Shown: positions 27,292-36,226, numbered from the stretch's first letter. The stretch: 64,000 nt of DNA from Paraglaciecola sp030730205 (GCF_052119645.1 NZ_JBGQOM010000001.1:248001-312000), one strand, 5' to 3'. Numbers and translations are program-made. The notes: generated by a model not told the origin, from the sequence alone.

Positions 27292-27662
27292 CCTCTTTTT
27301 AAGGACTATTTACCTAGCGGATCTTCTACTCACTGAGTGTGAAGATCCGTGTCACTGACAAACCCTGCAATCGGTGATGCCCCCTCAAAGCCTTCATTAA
27401 CGTTAATGGCATACTTAGCGCCTTAAAGGTTCTAGCCGGTTGTAGACACTCAAATTGCTAATATTAGTAATATACTAGTGCGGTAAAAGCCTTTAAAAAG
27501 AAAGGAGGCTATACGGTAAATCACTGGCTTGTCTCACTTTATGGTTTTTAATACGCCAGGTAGAAACAGCGCTGCATTCCCTTATATAGCCGTATTAAAT
27601 GATTGTAAAACAAAAGCAAATGATATACGGTTAATATATAAATCATATCTAGGTTATATACT
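27292..27662. other. 371-bp region between ohr and the ParD-like gene
   Basis: Contains a hairpin at 27318-27349 (9-bp stem, no T run) that may end ohr transcription. It also has a CTAATATTAG palindrome at 27458-27467 and an A/T-rich stretch with TATA-like boxes just before the ParD-like start, where an autoregulatory operator would be expected. Confidence 0.4.
27318..27349 (+). terminator. Possible hairpin downstream of ohr
   Basis: Perfect 9-bp stem CGGATCTTC / GAAGATCCG with extra pairing inside the loop; no U tract follows, so intrinsic termination is uncertain. Confidence 0.35.
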
Positions 27663-27869
27663 ATGGGAATCATCAAAATATCCGACGAAATTCACGACGA
27701 ATTACGCAAAAACTGTCATGTTATGTCGCGGTCAATTAATGCTCAGGCTGAGTTTTGGATAAAAATGGGCCGTTTAGCTGAGCTCAATCCTACCCTAACT
27801 TTTTCAGAACTTATTGTGAACGAACTAGCAAATGCCAACGTTGATAAAGTACTAAAAGTCGTGAAATAG
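27663..27869 (+). CDS. ParD-like ribbon-helix-helix protein (antitoxin-type)
   Basis: 68 residues. The N terminus fits a ribbon-helix-helix DNA-binding fold: strand GIIKISDEIHDELR, then helices through SRSINAQAEFWIKMGRLAE. It resembles the ParD-like antitoxin family. A C-terminal helix (FSELIVNELANANVDKVLKV) is the part that would contact a partner. The stop codon is followed after a single base by the ATG of a methionine aminopeptidase gene, the spacing typical of an antitoxin-toxin pair, but no ParE-type toxin is present. The likely role is an autorepressor, with the aminopeptidase as its partner or cargo. The pairing function is inference. Confidence 0.82.
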   Translation: MGIIKISDEIHDELRKNCHVMSRSINAQAEFWIKMGRLAELNPTLTFSELIVNELANANVDKVLKVVK

Positions 27870-27870
27870 C

Positions 27871-28647
27871 ATGCAGGTAAATATCAAAACACCAAAAGAA
27901 ATTGCGCTAATGCGTGAGTCAGGACGATTGTTAGCAGAAGTGTTTCACATGTTAGACGACTTTGTGAAAGAAGGTATTTCGACCTTAGAAATCAACAACC
28001 AAGTCGACAGTTTTATTCGCAATAAATTACATGCAAGACCAGCAAGTGTAGGGCAATATGGTTATCAATATGCGCTTAATTCATCTGTCAACGAAGTTGT
28101 ATGTCATGGCGTTCCACGGAACACCGCCATATTAAAATCACGAGATATCATCAATTTGGACATCACGCTTGAGAAGAATGGATTTATCGCAGACTCAAGT
28201 AAAATGTATCTAATGAGCGATGTTAATCCGCTGGCAAAACGTCTGGTAAAAACGACTTACGAAGCCATGTGGGCGGGTATCAAAAAAGTAAGACCTGGCG
28301 CAACATTGGGTGATATTGGCGCAGCAATACAGAAAATAGCAGAGAACAACGGCTACTCAGTCGTCAAAGAATTTTGTGGACATGGAATAGGTCGAGAAAT
28401 GCATGAAGAGCCACAGATACTGCATTTTGGTAAGCCTGGCACTGGGCTTTGTTTGCAAGAAGGAATGACATTTACCATTGAGCCAATGATCAACCAAGGT
28501 AAGGCAAAAACAAAAACAAAAAAGGATAATTGGACGGTAATCACTGCTGATAAAAAACTCTCTTCGCAGTGGGAACATACAATTTTGGTAACACAAACAG
28601 GCTTTGAAGTTTTAACGCTAAGACAAGAAGAAACGAATCGAGTCTAG
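27871..28647 (+). CDS. Type I methionine aminopeptidase (accessory copy, paired with ParD-like protein)
   Basis: 258 residues, the length of bacterial Map. All residues needed for catalysis are present: His in NEVVCHGVP, the two metal Asp of NLDITLEKNGF-IADSSKMY, His in GHGIGREMHEEP, Glu in FTIEPMIN and the last Glu in WEHTIL. It should therefore remove N-terminal Met from nascent proteins. The housekeeping map gene normally sits by rpsB; here the neighbour is a ParD-like gene one base upstream, so this is probably a second copy. The segment before NEVVCHG reads YALNSSV instead of the E. coli-like SVCIS, which may alter the substrate pocket. Confidence 0.9.
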   Translation: MQVNIKTPKEIALMRESGRLLAEVFHMLDDFVKEGISTLEINNQVDSFIRNKLHARPASVGQYGYQYALNSSVNEVVCHGVPRNTAILKSRDIINLDITLEKNGFIADSSKMYLMSDVNPLAKRLVKTTYEAMWAGIKKVRPGATLGDIGAAIQKIAENNGYSVVKEFCGHGIGREMHEEPQILHFGKPGTGLCLQEGMTFTIEPMINQGKAKTKTKKDNWTVITADKKLSSQWEHTILVTQTGFEVLTLRQEETNRV

Positions 28648-28990
28648 TTAATATGTGCTTCAAAAGTGCCTGCCTACTAACCTAGCTATCTTTCAGTTTG
28701 TGAGTAGTCACTAAGACTTCGTGCAAACGCTTTTAGAGCAAACCATTAAAATATCGAAAATATCGACTGCCTGCTGGTTTGCTAGAATTAGCCGATTGAA
28801 ATAGTGTAATGTGCAAACATTGCCTTGTTAAATGAACCCCTTCAGCAAAGGCAGATTTTCTCTTTTCATTGTATAAAACGTTCTCTTTTCCGCAGTCAGT
28901 AAAAATCAGCTAGGTAGCTGCAGTAAAAGGTTTTGATTAAGCGTACACTCGACTTACATTTATTGAGTAAGCCTTAGGAGTTAAATCATC
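28648..28990. other. 343-bp intergenic region
   Basis: No gene visible. It ends with the Shine-Dalgarno of the DUF1840 gene (TTAGGAGTTAAATC). No terminator is apparent after the aminopeptidase gene. Confidence 0.4.
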
Positions 28991-29305
28991 ATGTTAGTCA
29001 TTTTTTCGAGTCAGGTTAGTGCCAACATCACTATGTTTGGCGATATAGCCGTACAATTGCTAAAAATGATGGGACATAGCGGTACCGTTCCTAGTGCCAT
29101 ACTAGCAAAAGATCTCCCAGCAGCGCTGGCAAATCTAGAAGCAGAACTAGGGGCAACAGAGCAACAATCTGAATCAGAAAAACCTGAAGACGAAAACGAC
29201 GAGACGTCTTTTGTCAGCCTTTCACACCGTGCTTTACCTTTAATCGATTTATTAAAGGCTGCAATCAAAGAAGACTGCAACGTACAGTGGACAAGCAACA
29301 ATTAG
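28991..29305 (+). CDS. DUF1840 family protein
   Basis: 104 residues. The N-terminal MLVIFSSQVSANITMFGDIAVQLLKMMGHSGTVPSAI and the C-terminal LSHRALPLIDLLKAA motif are characteristic of DUF1840, a small cytoplasmic family of unknown function found in Proteobacteria. Between them is an acidic, glutamate-rich linker (about residues 55-75). Strong TTAGGAG site. No operon partner. Confidence 0.85.
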   Translation: MLVIFSSQVSANITMFGDIAVQLLKMMGHSGTVPSAILAKDLPAALANLEAELGATEQQSESEKPEDENDETSFVSLSHRALPLIDLLKAAIKEDCNVQWTSNN

Positions 29306-29685
29306 CCCCGCAGCACATCGTTAAAGTACAAAGATTGAACAAATAGGGTCACAAACAAGGGCTAAGAGTTGAGTCACTTTGAGTGCACTCTAGCGCAACT
29401 AGATTAAGCGGCTTTTGGTCGAGTTTGTGCCAAAAGCGGCTGTTCATGTTCTATCCGGTGTACGATCCCAATTAGTTGAAAGCAGACCCAGCGATTTATT
29501 GTGAATTACCAATAAACTGAAATTACATTGTTAGGTTAGGCCGTTTACGAAGAATCTCACAAGAGCTTATTGCAAAACCAAATTAATTACTCATCAGTAA
29601 ATAAATTATTTACCGAAAAAATTTGATAAAGTAAAACATTCTTTGCTGGTTATATCAGACATTGTAAAATGTTAAGGAAAATAGA
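29306..29685. other. 380-bp intergenic region
   Basis: Holds an 8-bp hairpin at 29411-29437 (GCTTTTGG / CCAAAAGC) without a T run. Around 29530 there is a GTTAGGTTAGG stretch similar to the core repeats at 16.8 and 17.1 kb. No gene seen. Confidence 0.35.
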
Positions 29686-30021
29686 GTGACAAAATTTTTA
29701 GAGGGATTTGATTTGCGCCAGATCATTCTAGGTACCATCGTGTTTTATATCGTTGCATTGGCTATAAATTTTGGTACGTCCCAAATATCACACTTTAGCG
29801 TTCTTACTAACAAAATTGAAAGTCACTTCGATATTACAAGAGGTACAACCATGCAAAGTATTGCAGCTAAAGTTGACTCATTAATTAACGAACCCTCATT
29901 CAAAGACATTGATATCCAATTAGCTTGTAGCAAACAACTATGCACTGTTTCGTTTTCAAATGGGAACAATCGCTTAATGGCGCGCTGGGCAAAGAAAAAG
30001 TTTGACGCACTTTTTTGGTAA
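29686..30021 (+). CDS. Hypothetical single-pass membrane protein
   Basis: 111 residues, not recognised. One N-terminal membrane helix (about 12-30, QIILGTIVFYIVALAINF) is followed by a soluble region with two cysteines (LACSKQLCTVSF), which could form a disulfide if periplasmic, and a basic C terminus (RWAKKKFDALFW). Start is GTG with AAGGAAAATAGA upstream. Located next to an IS66 remnant, so it may be acquired. Confidence 0.55.
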   Translation: MTKFLEGFDLRQIILGTIVFYIVALAINFGTSQISHFSVLTNKIESHFDITRGTTMQSIAAKVDSLINEPSFKDIDIQLACSKQLCTVSFSNGNNRLMARWAKKKFDALFW

Positions 30022-30072
30022 GCGTACGCCCGTTACATATTGCTGAGTCTTATTTTTAAGTGGATACTAGTT

Positions 30073-30490
30073 TTAGAGAGCGTCAGTTTCTGAGGTGATA
30101 TTTAGGTCAATATTCCATGGCAACAATTCATCAATCTTATTGATGGGATGCTGTCCAAGACGCTTTAATACCGCCGAGAGATACTTCCTGGGGTTAACCC
30201 CATTTAGATTGGGGTGCTAATAATTGAATACAGCAAAGCCACACGCTGCCCGCCAGATGGTGAGCCAGCAAACAGACAGTTCTTACGTCCAAGCGCAATC
30301 GGCCTAAGTGAACGCTCCGCCGAGTTGTTGTCGATGGCCGCGTGACCATCATGCACGTATTGAGTCCTTCCCACTGCTTCAGTGTGTAGTTGACGGCTTG
30401 GGATATCGCCGAGCCTTTCGACAAGGTATGGTGAACGGCGTCGACTGTCTCCTGATCGCTCAGAGCCGCCCTTAACAGTTTAATCGACTG
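30073..30490 (-). pseudogene. IS66-family transposase (TnpC) C-terminal remnant
   Basis: Read on the minus strand in pieces, this gives the C-terminal end of IS66 TnpC: KLLRAALSDQETVDAVHHT, then QAVNYTLKQWEGLNTY, then DGHAAIDNNSAERSLRPIA with LGRKNCLFAGSPSGGQR, then NPRKYLSAVLKRLGQHP with IDELLPWN just before the stop at 30075-30073. The pieces lie in different frames, with shifts near 30350 and 30220. The N-terminal two thirds and both IS ends are missing, so it is a dead fragment. It marks past insertion beside the ParD-like/MetAP and orphan genes. Confidence 0.85.
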
Positions 30491-30624
30491 ACTAGTTTAA
30501 GCTTCGTTCGCTAAATACCTGACATGGTTATAGAGCCTGCACACTTTGCTCTGTTAAATCAGTTGATTTCACTCCACTATAGATTGCGAAAAAATTGCGC
30601 ACTGCCGTATAAAATTTGGCTTAT

Positions 30625-30654
30625 AAAAAACGCCCAATGCTGGCATTGGGCGTT
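30625..30654 (-). terminator. Rho-independent terminator after the DUF1499 gene
   Basis: 11-bp GC-rich stem 30629-30639 / 30644-30654 with loop CTGG; on the minus strand it is followed by a T run (A run at 30625-30630). It lies 22 bp past the DUF1499 stop. Confidence 0.85.
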
Positions 30655-30675
30655 GTTAGCAAAACGGAGAGAGAC

Positions 30676-31383
30676 TTACAACTTAGCGTTGATAGCATCT
30701 AATAAGGTATGAATACGCTCAGCATTTTTGCCTAAATCACTTTTGCCCACTCGAGATTTACTTCGCACATCGAGAAAACGCTCCTCACCGGTGTTACTAA
30801 TTCGAATCACCACGTCATCTTTAAAGCCAAACCACGTTGTTTCGTCAGTCGCTTCAATTAAACCTGCGGCTTTATTTGCGTTGACTAGCGTCCAACCTAA
30901 GTCGTTTACCGCTGCTTGCGCTACTTCAAAAAGTTGCTCACTGCTTTGCTGATAAATCTCTGTTATCAGCTCTGGGTAGGCTTCGCGTTGTTGTTTGGCC
31001 GTTTCTTCACCGGCATATTCAGCCGGGTTAGGTGCGTCAGCCCGCAACGCGGCAATCGCCACAAAGTTTGGGGGATTAACCAAATCTGTAGAAATATCAT
31101 GAATGGGTGGCACTGATTTGGCTTTGCCCATCATGCTGACTGGTAACGCTATAGCAACGATGGCAAATACAGCAGAAATACCGGTCACAGGCCAGTTGAT
31201 GTTTTTACGCATAAAAATTATTTGTACAAGTAACAGCACTAAAGCTGCGATACCAACGTACACAGCATAACGCAGCGCAGCAAACGCAGGCGCCAGTTCT
31301 AAGATTTGGTGTTTGTAAAGTGGGCCGGGTAAAGCAACGAGCAAAATAGCCAGTAAGCTAAGTAGGGCAACCAAGATTTTCAT
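30676..31383 (-). CDS. DUF1499 family membrane protein
   Basis: 235 residues from the ATG at 31383, which has GGAGAACACCTA upstream; an in-frame ATG 33 bp earlier lacks such a site. Three hydrophobic helices (about 3-22, 32-53 and 63-83) precede a soluble DUF1499 domain with the motif LVNPPNFVAIAALRADAPNPAEY, then LGWTLVNANKAAGLIEATDETTWFGFKDDVVIRI and LDVRSKSRVGKSDLGKNAERI. The domain's biochemical role is unknown. Monocistronic, ending in a strong terminator. Confidence 0.85.
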   Translation of the reverse strand: MKILVALLSLLAILLVALPGPLYKHQILELAPAFAALRYAVYVGIAALVLLLVQIIFMRKNINWPVTGISAVFAIVAIALPVSMMGKAKSVPPIHDISTDLVNPPNFVAIAALRADAPNPAEYAGEETAKQQREAYPELITEIYQQSSEQLFEVAQAAVNDLGWTLVNANKAAGLIEATDETTWFGFKDDVVIRISNTGEERFLDVRSKSRVGKSDLGKNAERIHTLLDAINAKL

Positions 31384-31505
31384 TAGGTGTTCTCCGTTAT
31401 TATTGTAATAAATCAATTTTCATGACTGATGATATAGGAACAAGCTGATACTATCAGTAACAGTTTTTGGACTTAAATTTTTAATAAATATTCATTCGGA
31501 TAAAT

Positions 31506-32306
31506 ATGCAAAATGAAGCGGTGCTGCGTATGGGCAGTTTTATCGCCATATTGATGGTTATGATGGTTTGGGAGGCTTGTTTGCCTAACCGAGTATCACC
31601 TGTAGCAAAAACAAAACGCTGGCTAAGTAATTTCTTTTTAGTGTTTTGCGGCGCTTTGGTTGCTCGCCTTATTGTGCCTGCCGGCTTGGCCGTAGTGGCG
31701 CTCTACGCTGATCGGCATCAAATAGGCTTGTTGAATCTAATGACCTTGCCGCAGTGGTCAATTGTTCTCATTGCAATGGTCTTACTCGATTGTTTGATTT
31801 ACTGGCAACACCGCGTTTTTCATCGTGTTCCCATATTGTGGCGATTACATCGCGTGCACCACGCCGATCCGCATTTAGATGCCTCAAGTGGCCTGCGCTT
31901 CCACCCGCTTGAAATAGCCTTAAGCTTACTCATTAAAGCCTTGGCTATTGTGGTACTTGGTGTGCCCGCTGAGGCGATTTTACTGTTTGAAATACTGCTA
32001 AACGCGAGCTCGATTTTCAATCACAGCAATGTAAAACTCCCTGATTGGCTAGAATGGCCGTTGCGTAAGCTCATTGTTACTCAAGCCATGCATCGCATCC
32101 ATCATAGTCAGGTAGTCACTGAAACCGACAGTAACTTTGGCTTTAGTTTGTCAGTATGGGACAAACTGTTTGGCACTTACACTCACCAAGCCGCTGCGGG
32201 CGATGATGGTCTGATATTAGGTTTGAAAGAATACAACAGTGAAAAAACCAATACTGGCATTCTCACCGTTTTGCTCATGCCTTTTCGTCACACACCAAAA
32301 AATTAG
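31506..32306 (+). CDS. Sterol desaturase / fatty acid hydroxylase family protein
   Basis: 266-residue integral membrane di-iron enzyme. The histidine boxes are present in order: HRVFH (about residue 102), HRVHHADPHLD (about 114) and the C-terminal HRIHHSQ (about 198), set among four to five membrane helices. Family members hydroxylate or desaturate fatty acids, sterols or carotenoids with O2. The substrate here is unknown. Its stop overlaps the stop of the convergent phosphatidyltransferase gene by 4 bp. The start ATG has only weak ribosome-binding sequence. Confidence 0.88.
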   Translation: MQNEAVLRMGSFIAILMVMMVWEACLPNRVSPVAKTKRWLSNFFLVFCGALVARLIVPAGLAVVALYADRHQIGLLNLMTLPQWSIVLIAMVLLDCLIYWQHRVFHRVPILWRLHRVHHADPHLDASSGLRFHPLEIALSLLIKALAIVVLGVPAEAILLFEILLNASSIFNHSNVKLPDWLEWPLRKLIVTQAMHRIHHSQVVTETDSNFGFSLSVWDKLFGTYTHQAAAGDDGLILGLKEYNSEKTNTGILTVLLMPFRHTPKN

Positions 32307-32923
32307 TTGGCTTTAACCGCCCGTAAGGTGTGATACCCCACCCAGATTCGAATCCCCGCGGTAAGCCAGCAAATCAGCGCAAACACCGAGGCAATCATTA
32401 CAAAGTGGTTAGGTAATAAGCAAAATAAACACAGTACTACAATGGTTTCAAAACCTTCAGCTAGGCCCCCCATGTAATGCAAACTTTTTTGCGGGTACTT
32501 GGGGCTGTCGATGCCGTGTTTGTTGGCCATAATGGCAAAGGCTAAAAAGCTACCGCCGGTGCCCATAAAAGACAACATTAGAAAGCTGCCAGCCACAGCG
32601 TTTTTGGCTGGCGTCAGGCAAATAAAAGCAAATACGATGGCCGAATAAAAAATAAAATCGAGGGTGATATCTAAAAAGCCACCCGCATCTGAGGCTGAGG
32701 TTTCTCTGGCTATAGCGCCATCTAGACCATCGGCTGCACGATTAAGTAAGATTAAACACAAGGCCACGCTGAAGCACTCAAAAATAATAGCCGGTACCGC
32801 CAACATACCCAGAACAAACCCCACCACCGTCACATTATCAGCACTAATACCGCGCTTAACTAATTGTTTAGCGAGTGTGCGGAGCGGCTTTTTTAAAAGC
32901 CGATTTAATAGCGGATCAATCAT
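32303..32923 (-). CDS. CDP-alcohol phosphatidyltransferase, YnjF-like
   Basis: 206 residues, the same size as E. coli YnjF. The CDP-alcohol signature is complete: DGLDGAIAR, seven residues, then G-GFL-D-ITL-D, giving DG(x)2AR(x)7G(x)3D(x)3D with the metal-binding aspartates (about residues 67-88). Six membrane helices are expected. It should transfer a phosphatidyl group from a CDP-lipid to an unidentified alcohol. In E. coli ynjF lies by the ynjBCD transporter genes; a YnjBCD-like set lies 3 kb away here on the same strand, separated by a xylanase and a broken isomerase gene. Confidence 0.88.
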   Translation of the reverse strand: MIDPLLNRLLKKPLRTLAKQLVKRGISADNVTVVGFVLGMLAVPAIIFECFSVALCLILLNRAADGLDGAIARETSASDAGGFLDITLDFIFYSAIVFAFICLTPAKNAVAGSFLMLSFMGTGGSFLAFAIMANKHGIDSPKYPQKSLHYMGGLAEGFETIVVLCLFCLLPNHFVMIASVFALICWLTAGIRIWVGYHTLRAVKAN

Positions 32924-32967
32924 GGTTTACCCTGTGTAGTAGGTGATACAGATTTCATTATGATGCA

Positions 32968-34160
32968 TTAGCGTTTGAAAGGCATGGCATATAAATACTC
33001 CCACGCCAACTGCACACTATACAGTGGCGGATAAGAATAATCCTCCACCTCAGCTACCCTATATTTTGGGGCAGCGAATTCGACATGATTAAATAATTCC
33101 ATCCAATCAATTTTTCCACTTGCGCCTAGCTCTTTATAATCCTTGATATGCCAACTTAAAAAACGTTGTGGGTATTTTGCAAAAAATAATCATAGATGCG
33201 TGTGTTTTCAACCTTTGCAAACTCATCGGCATGGTTGTGGAAGGCGAAAGTAATGCCTTTTTCGCGGCATAATTTCCCTATGGCGTTGTAATACTCGCTA
33301 TAGCGCTGCAACTCTGCTGTGGTTTTTACCGAATTGAGCTGATTATTAGACGTTGTTAGATATTCTACCCCCGCTGTTACATGATCATCGATGGTGGTAG
33401 ACCACCATTGTAAAGTGCTTTCCCACTCACCGTCGGCAGGAAGATCATGAAAGGTCATGGAGCCTAAAAATTGCATGCCGCTAGCTTCTACCGCCTGACG
33501 GAATGCCGTTGGTGACATGCCGTAAAAAGTGCCCTTATCATAAACAAAGGTTTCCACGTAGCTATACCCCATTCGGCTTAATTCACGCAGAGTGCCTATT
33601 GGATCGTTTAACATTTCTTGATGGACAGAAACCAATTGAATCCCTATGTTTTTATCCTTTGGGTTAGACTTGATGTAGCGGGTTTTCCACAGGCTGTTAC
33701 CTTGTTCATCACAGCCTTCAAGTAATATAGTGCTTGGACTTTGAAAGTCGAATGCTACGGCCAAATAAAAATTCCCCAGCATATCCACGTCTTGCATCTT
33801 CCATTTACTTGCCGATGAAAACCGGCCCTCGCCTTTGAAAATAACACCTTGTTGATTTTGACCTAAGGCAATAATTTGCTCACTTTTCGTGTCATAACCA
33901 ATCAATTCGGTAAGCAAGGTTTTGTACTCGCCATTGTGATATTGCAGCACTTCCACTTGCAAAGAGCGATGCTCCATTACTGAAATATTATTCATCTTAA
34001 TCGCTGGAAATGCGCCAACACTATCGGTACCTGCATGTTCGCTACTGACCCAATATCCCGCGTATTGATGCAAACGATCAATTTGCGATTCGATAGTCTC
34101 CTGTGCTTGAAGGTAAGGACTGCAAAGAAAAATGAATGCCATCAACGGTAAAATACGCAT
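32968..34160 (-). pseudogene. Exported sugar-phosphate isomerase/epimerase-like protein, broken by an internal deletion
   Basis: The first frame (34160-33156) gives a signal peptide and a beta-rich N-terminal domain (about 25-160). A TIM-barrel xylose-isomerase-like domain with FAFHNHADEF follows, and the frame then reaches a stop after YDYFLQNTHNVF. A second frame picks up as FAKYPQRFLSWHIKDYKEL, continues through ASGKIDWMELF and ends AWEYLYAMPFKR at 32968. The stretch 33171-33186 makes sense in both frames. The usual segment of about 25-30 residues between the Asn-Thr and KYPQRF parts is missing. This fits a deletion between two short direct repeats. Probably inactive, though the N-terminal domain could still be made. 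Confidence 0.8.
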
Positions 34161-34211
34161 ATCTGTGACCTGTTATTTTATATTCGGCTTAAGGTATTGG
34201 TGCTAAACACT

Positions 34212-34238
34212 AAAAAGGCCTAAGTTTATGGCTTAGGC
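34212..34238 (-). terminator. Rho-independent terminator after the xylanase gene
   Basis: 7-bp stem 34218-34224 / 34232-34238 with a 7-nt loop; the minus-strand transcript continues into CTTTTTAG (A run 34212-34216). It separates the xylanase from the downstream isomerase pseudogene. Confidence 0.75.
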
Positions 34239-34267
34239 TTGGCAAAATAGAGCGATTAAGGACAGTT

Positions 34268-35422
34268 TTATTTGACTAATTCAACTACTGCATCGTGGGC
34301 TTTTTTCGCTGAGCCGTCACGATTAAACAACAGCGGATAATTGGTTCTACCTGCTACCGGCCAGCCGTTTAACCATGAGTCACCATCGGTGACTCCCCAA
34401 AACGTGACACGGTCGATACTGTGATGATGTTTAATAAATTGTTTGAAAATCTCTTGGTAACGTTGACTTAGCTTTTCATCCGCTTCTGCAGGAAAGTTAC
34501 CATCAGGATAAGGGTTGTTTTCTGGCGTGGCCTGTCGTTTTTCAATATCAACGTTGGCACCTGTTAGGCCGTCACGGCCAAGAAAGTCTACATCTAGCTC
34601 GGTTATGTGCATGGGTAAACCCGTAGCAGCGTAAAGGGTCAGCGTTTCATCAATTTTTTCAGCTGAAGGCTCTTCCATGCCCCAGTGACCTTGCAGACCA
34701 ATGCCATCGATGCGCACACCACGTTGTTTAAAGTCATTCACCATGGCGATTACAGTAGTTCTGCGACCCGTTCTATCCATGCCGTAATCGTTATACAGCA
34801 AGGTGGCATCCTTTGGCATTTCTTGATCAGCAATAATGAAGGCTTGCTCGATGAAATCGTCTCCAATAATTTGGTTGTATAATGATTTTCTTAAGCTGCC
34901 GTCGTCTTCAATTGCTTCGTTGACAACATCCCAAATCTTTACCCTGTCGCCATAGCGAGAGGCAAACATTTTGGCGCGCTCGCGCATACGTTCAAGCAAG
35001 GCCTCGCGCGTTAACAATTGTCCTTCATCGTCCTTAAAAACCCAGTCAGGAGTTTGGCTATGCCAAAACAAAACGTGGCCCACTGTGGTGATCCCTTTAT
35101 CACCACCTAGCTTGGCAAATTTATCTGCAATTTCAAATTCGTATTGGCCGGGTAGAGGATTGATTCTTTCCCACTTCATGTCGTTATCAAGGGTAATGGC
35201 GCTGAAGTTTTTCTCAACTAAGGCTAAGGAAGTGGTATCAGATGCAGAAAACATTGATGCGCCGAGGGTAGCGCCCACTAAAAACTTATCTGCATACGCT
35301 TCTTTTAGGGTAGTGACTGTTGATTTTGGCTTTACTTGCGGACTTGTTTCTTGCGAGCAACTGCTAGTGCCTATTGCCAGCGCAGCCAGCAAAGCCACAA
35401 GAGATACTTGATATTTATGCAT
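34268..35422 (-). CDS. GH10 endo-1,4-beta-xylanase lipoprotein
   Basis: 384 residues from the ATG at 35422, chosen because GGGAAG lies at the right distance; an in-frame ATG 12 bp upstream has no site. A lipoprotein signal ends in TSSC (Cys about 22), so the enzyme is membrane-anchored. The GH10 barrel is complete: TVGHVLFWHSQTPDWVF, the acid/base glutamate in WDVVNEAIED (about residue 169), LYNDYGMD and the nucleophile glutamate in HITELDVDF (about 274). It cleaves xylan backbones and should feed xylooligosaccharides to the cell. It is not in an operon and sits inside a YnjF...YnjBCD-like neighbourhood as if inserted. Confidence 0.93.
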   Translation of the reverse strand: MHKYQVSLVALLAALAIGTSSCSQETSPQVKPKSTVTTLKEAYADKFLVGATLGASMFSASDTTSLALVEKNFSAITLDNDMKWERINPLPGQYEFEIADKFAKLGGDKGITTVGHVLFWHSQTPDWVFKDDEGQLLTREALLERMRERAKMFASRYGDRVKIWDVVNEAIEDDGSLRKSLYNQIIGDDFIEQAFIIADQEMPKDATLLYNDYGMDRTGRRTTVIAMVNDFKQRGVRIDGIGLQGHWGMEEPSAEKIDETLTLYAATGLPMHITELDVDFLGRDGLTGANVDIEKRQATPENNPYPDGNFPAEADEKLSQRYQEIFKQFIKHHHSIDRVTFWGVTDGDSWLNGWPVAGRTNYPLLFNRDGSAKKAHDAVVELVK

Positions 35423-35563
35423 ACATCTTCCCATTCTTTTTTGAAATTATAATGAGAAGGATTGTAAGCATTGCTGATTTCAATTCAATTTGATCTCTGG
35501 TATCGCCATTATGATATTTTCGATAGCAAACAACAAAGGTTACTAACACACCCCGTTTTTACC

Positions 35564-36226
35564 TTATGCGCGGCGATAATACTGTGCCAAATCAAGGTGC
35601 TGCGCGTGTGCCGGAATAGCATTAATATCATGACTGACCATGATGCTGGGTACGCCCTTTGAGCGTAAATGATGAAATGCCCACTCACTCACTTGTGCCG
35701 ACGTATTTGGGTCGAGCGCAGAAAAAGGCTCATCCATTAATAGCGCCTGCGGCTCATTCGCCAATGCTCTTATTAAGCCCACACGAGAGCGCTCACCACC
35801 ACTTAGCTGTTCAGAGGTATGGCGCGCAAGGTGTGCCATATCTATACTTTCTAACATGGCTAAAGCTTGCGCTTTTCGTTGGTGTTTAGTGGGGTTTTTA
35901 GCACCCCACATGCCCCCATCGGCCGGCAAGGCAAAGCAGATATTGTCGAGCACATTTAAATGCGGAAAAAGCAGCACATCTTGCATTAACAGGCCGATGC
36001 GACGCTGTTCGATTTTAAGTGAGTTTTGTTGCACGTTGTTTAGGCTAATCGTACCGCTGATATTAACATGTTGCACAACATCGCCGAGTAACCAATGTAA
36101 CAATGTAGATTTCCCTATCCCGCTTGGCCCAGTGATCACGCATAACTCACCACTTGCGATGGCAATATTAGGCAATGCAATCAGCCAATCATCAGCGCTA
36201 ATTTGACAATCAGTGATATGTAACAT
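35564..36226 (-). CDS. ABC transporter ATP-binding protein, YnjD-like
   Basis: 220 residues from the ATG at 36226, which has CGAGGGAGTGTTA upstream and overlaps the end of the permease gene by 17 bp. Walker A GPSGIGKST, Q-loop LLMQDVLLFPHLNV, signature LSGGERSR, Walker B ALLMDEPFSALDP and H-loop VSHD are intact. It is the ATPase of a binding-protein-dependent importer whose closest known layout is E. coli YnjBCD (YnjD is 217 residues). The substrate of that system has not been established; a thiamin- or Fe-type importer relation is possible. Confidence 0.88.
   Translation of the reverse strand: MLHITDCQISADDWLIALPNIAIASGELCVITGPSGIGKSTLLHWLLGDVVQHVNISGTISLNNVQQNSLKIEQRRIGLLMQDVLLFPHLNVLDNICFALPADGGMWGAKNPTKHQRKAQALAMLESIDMAHLARHTSEQLSGGERSRVGLIRALANEPQALLMDEPFSALDPNTSAQVSEWAFHHLRSKGVPSIMVSHDINAIPAHAQHLDLAQYYRRA

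Noticed and set aside
27529..27762. A 77-codon + frame overlapping the ParD-like gene
   Set aside because: Starts at TTG without a site and overlaps the better-supported ParD-like frame out of register.
27871..28647. The aminopeptidase gene as the housekeeping map
   Set aside because: Context is wrong: a ParD-like gene one base upstream and no rpsB-tsf. The rest of the genome is not visible, so this is a judgement, not proof.
33156..34160. Intact 334-residue isomerase gene
   Set aside because: The chain stops inside the TIM barrel and the missing C-terminal part continues in another frame down to 32968.
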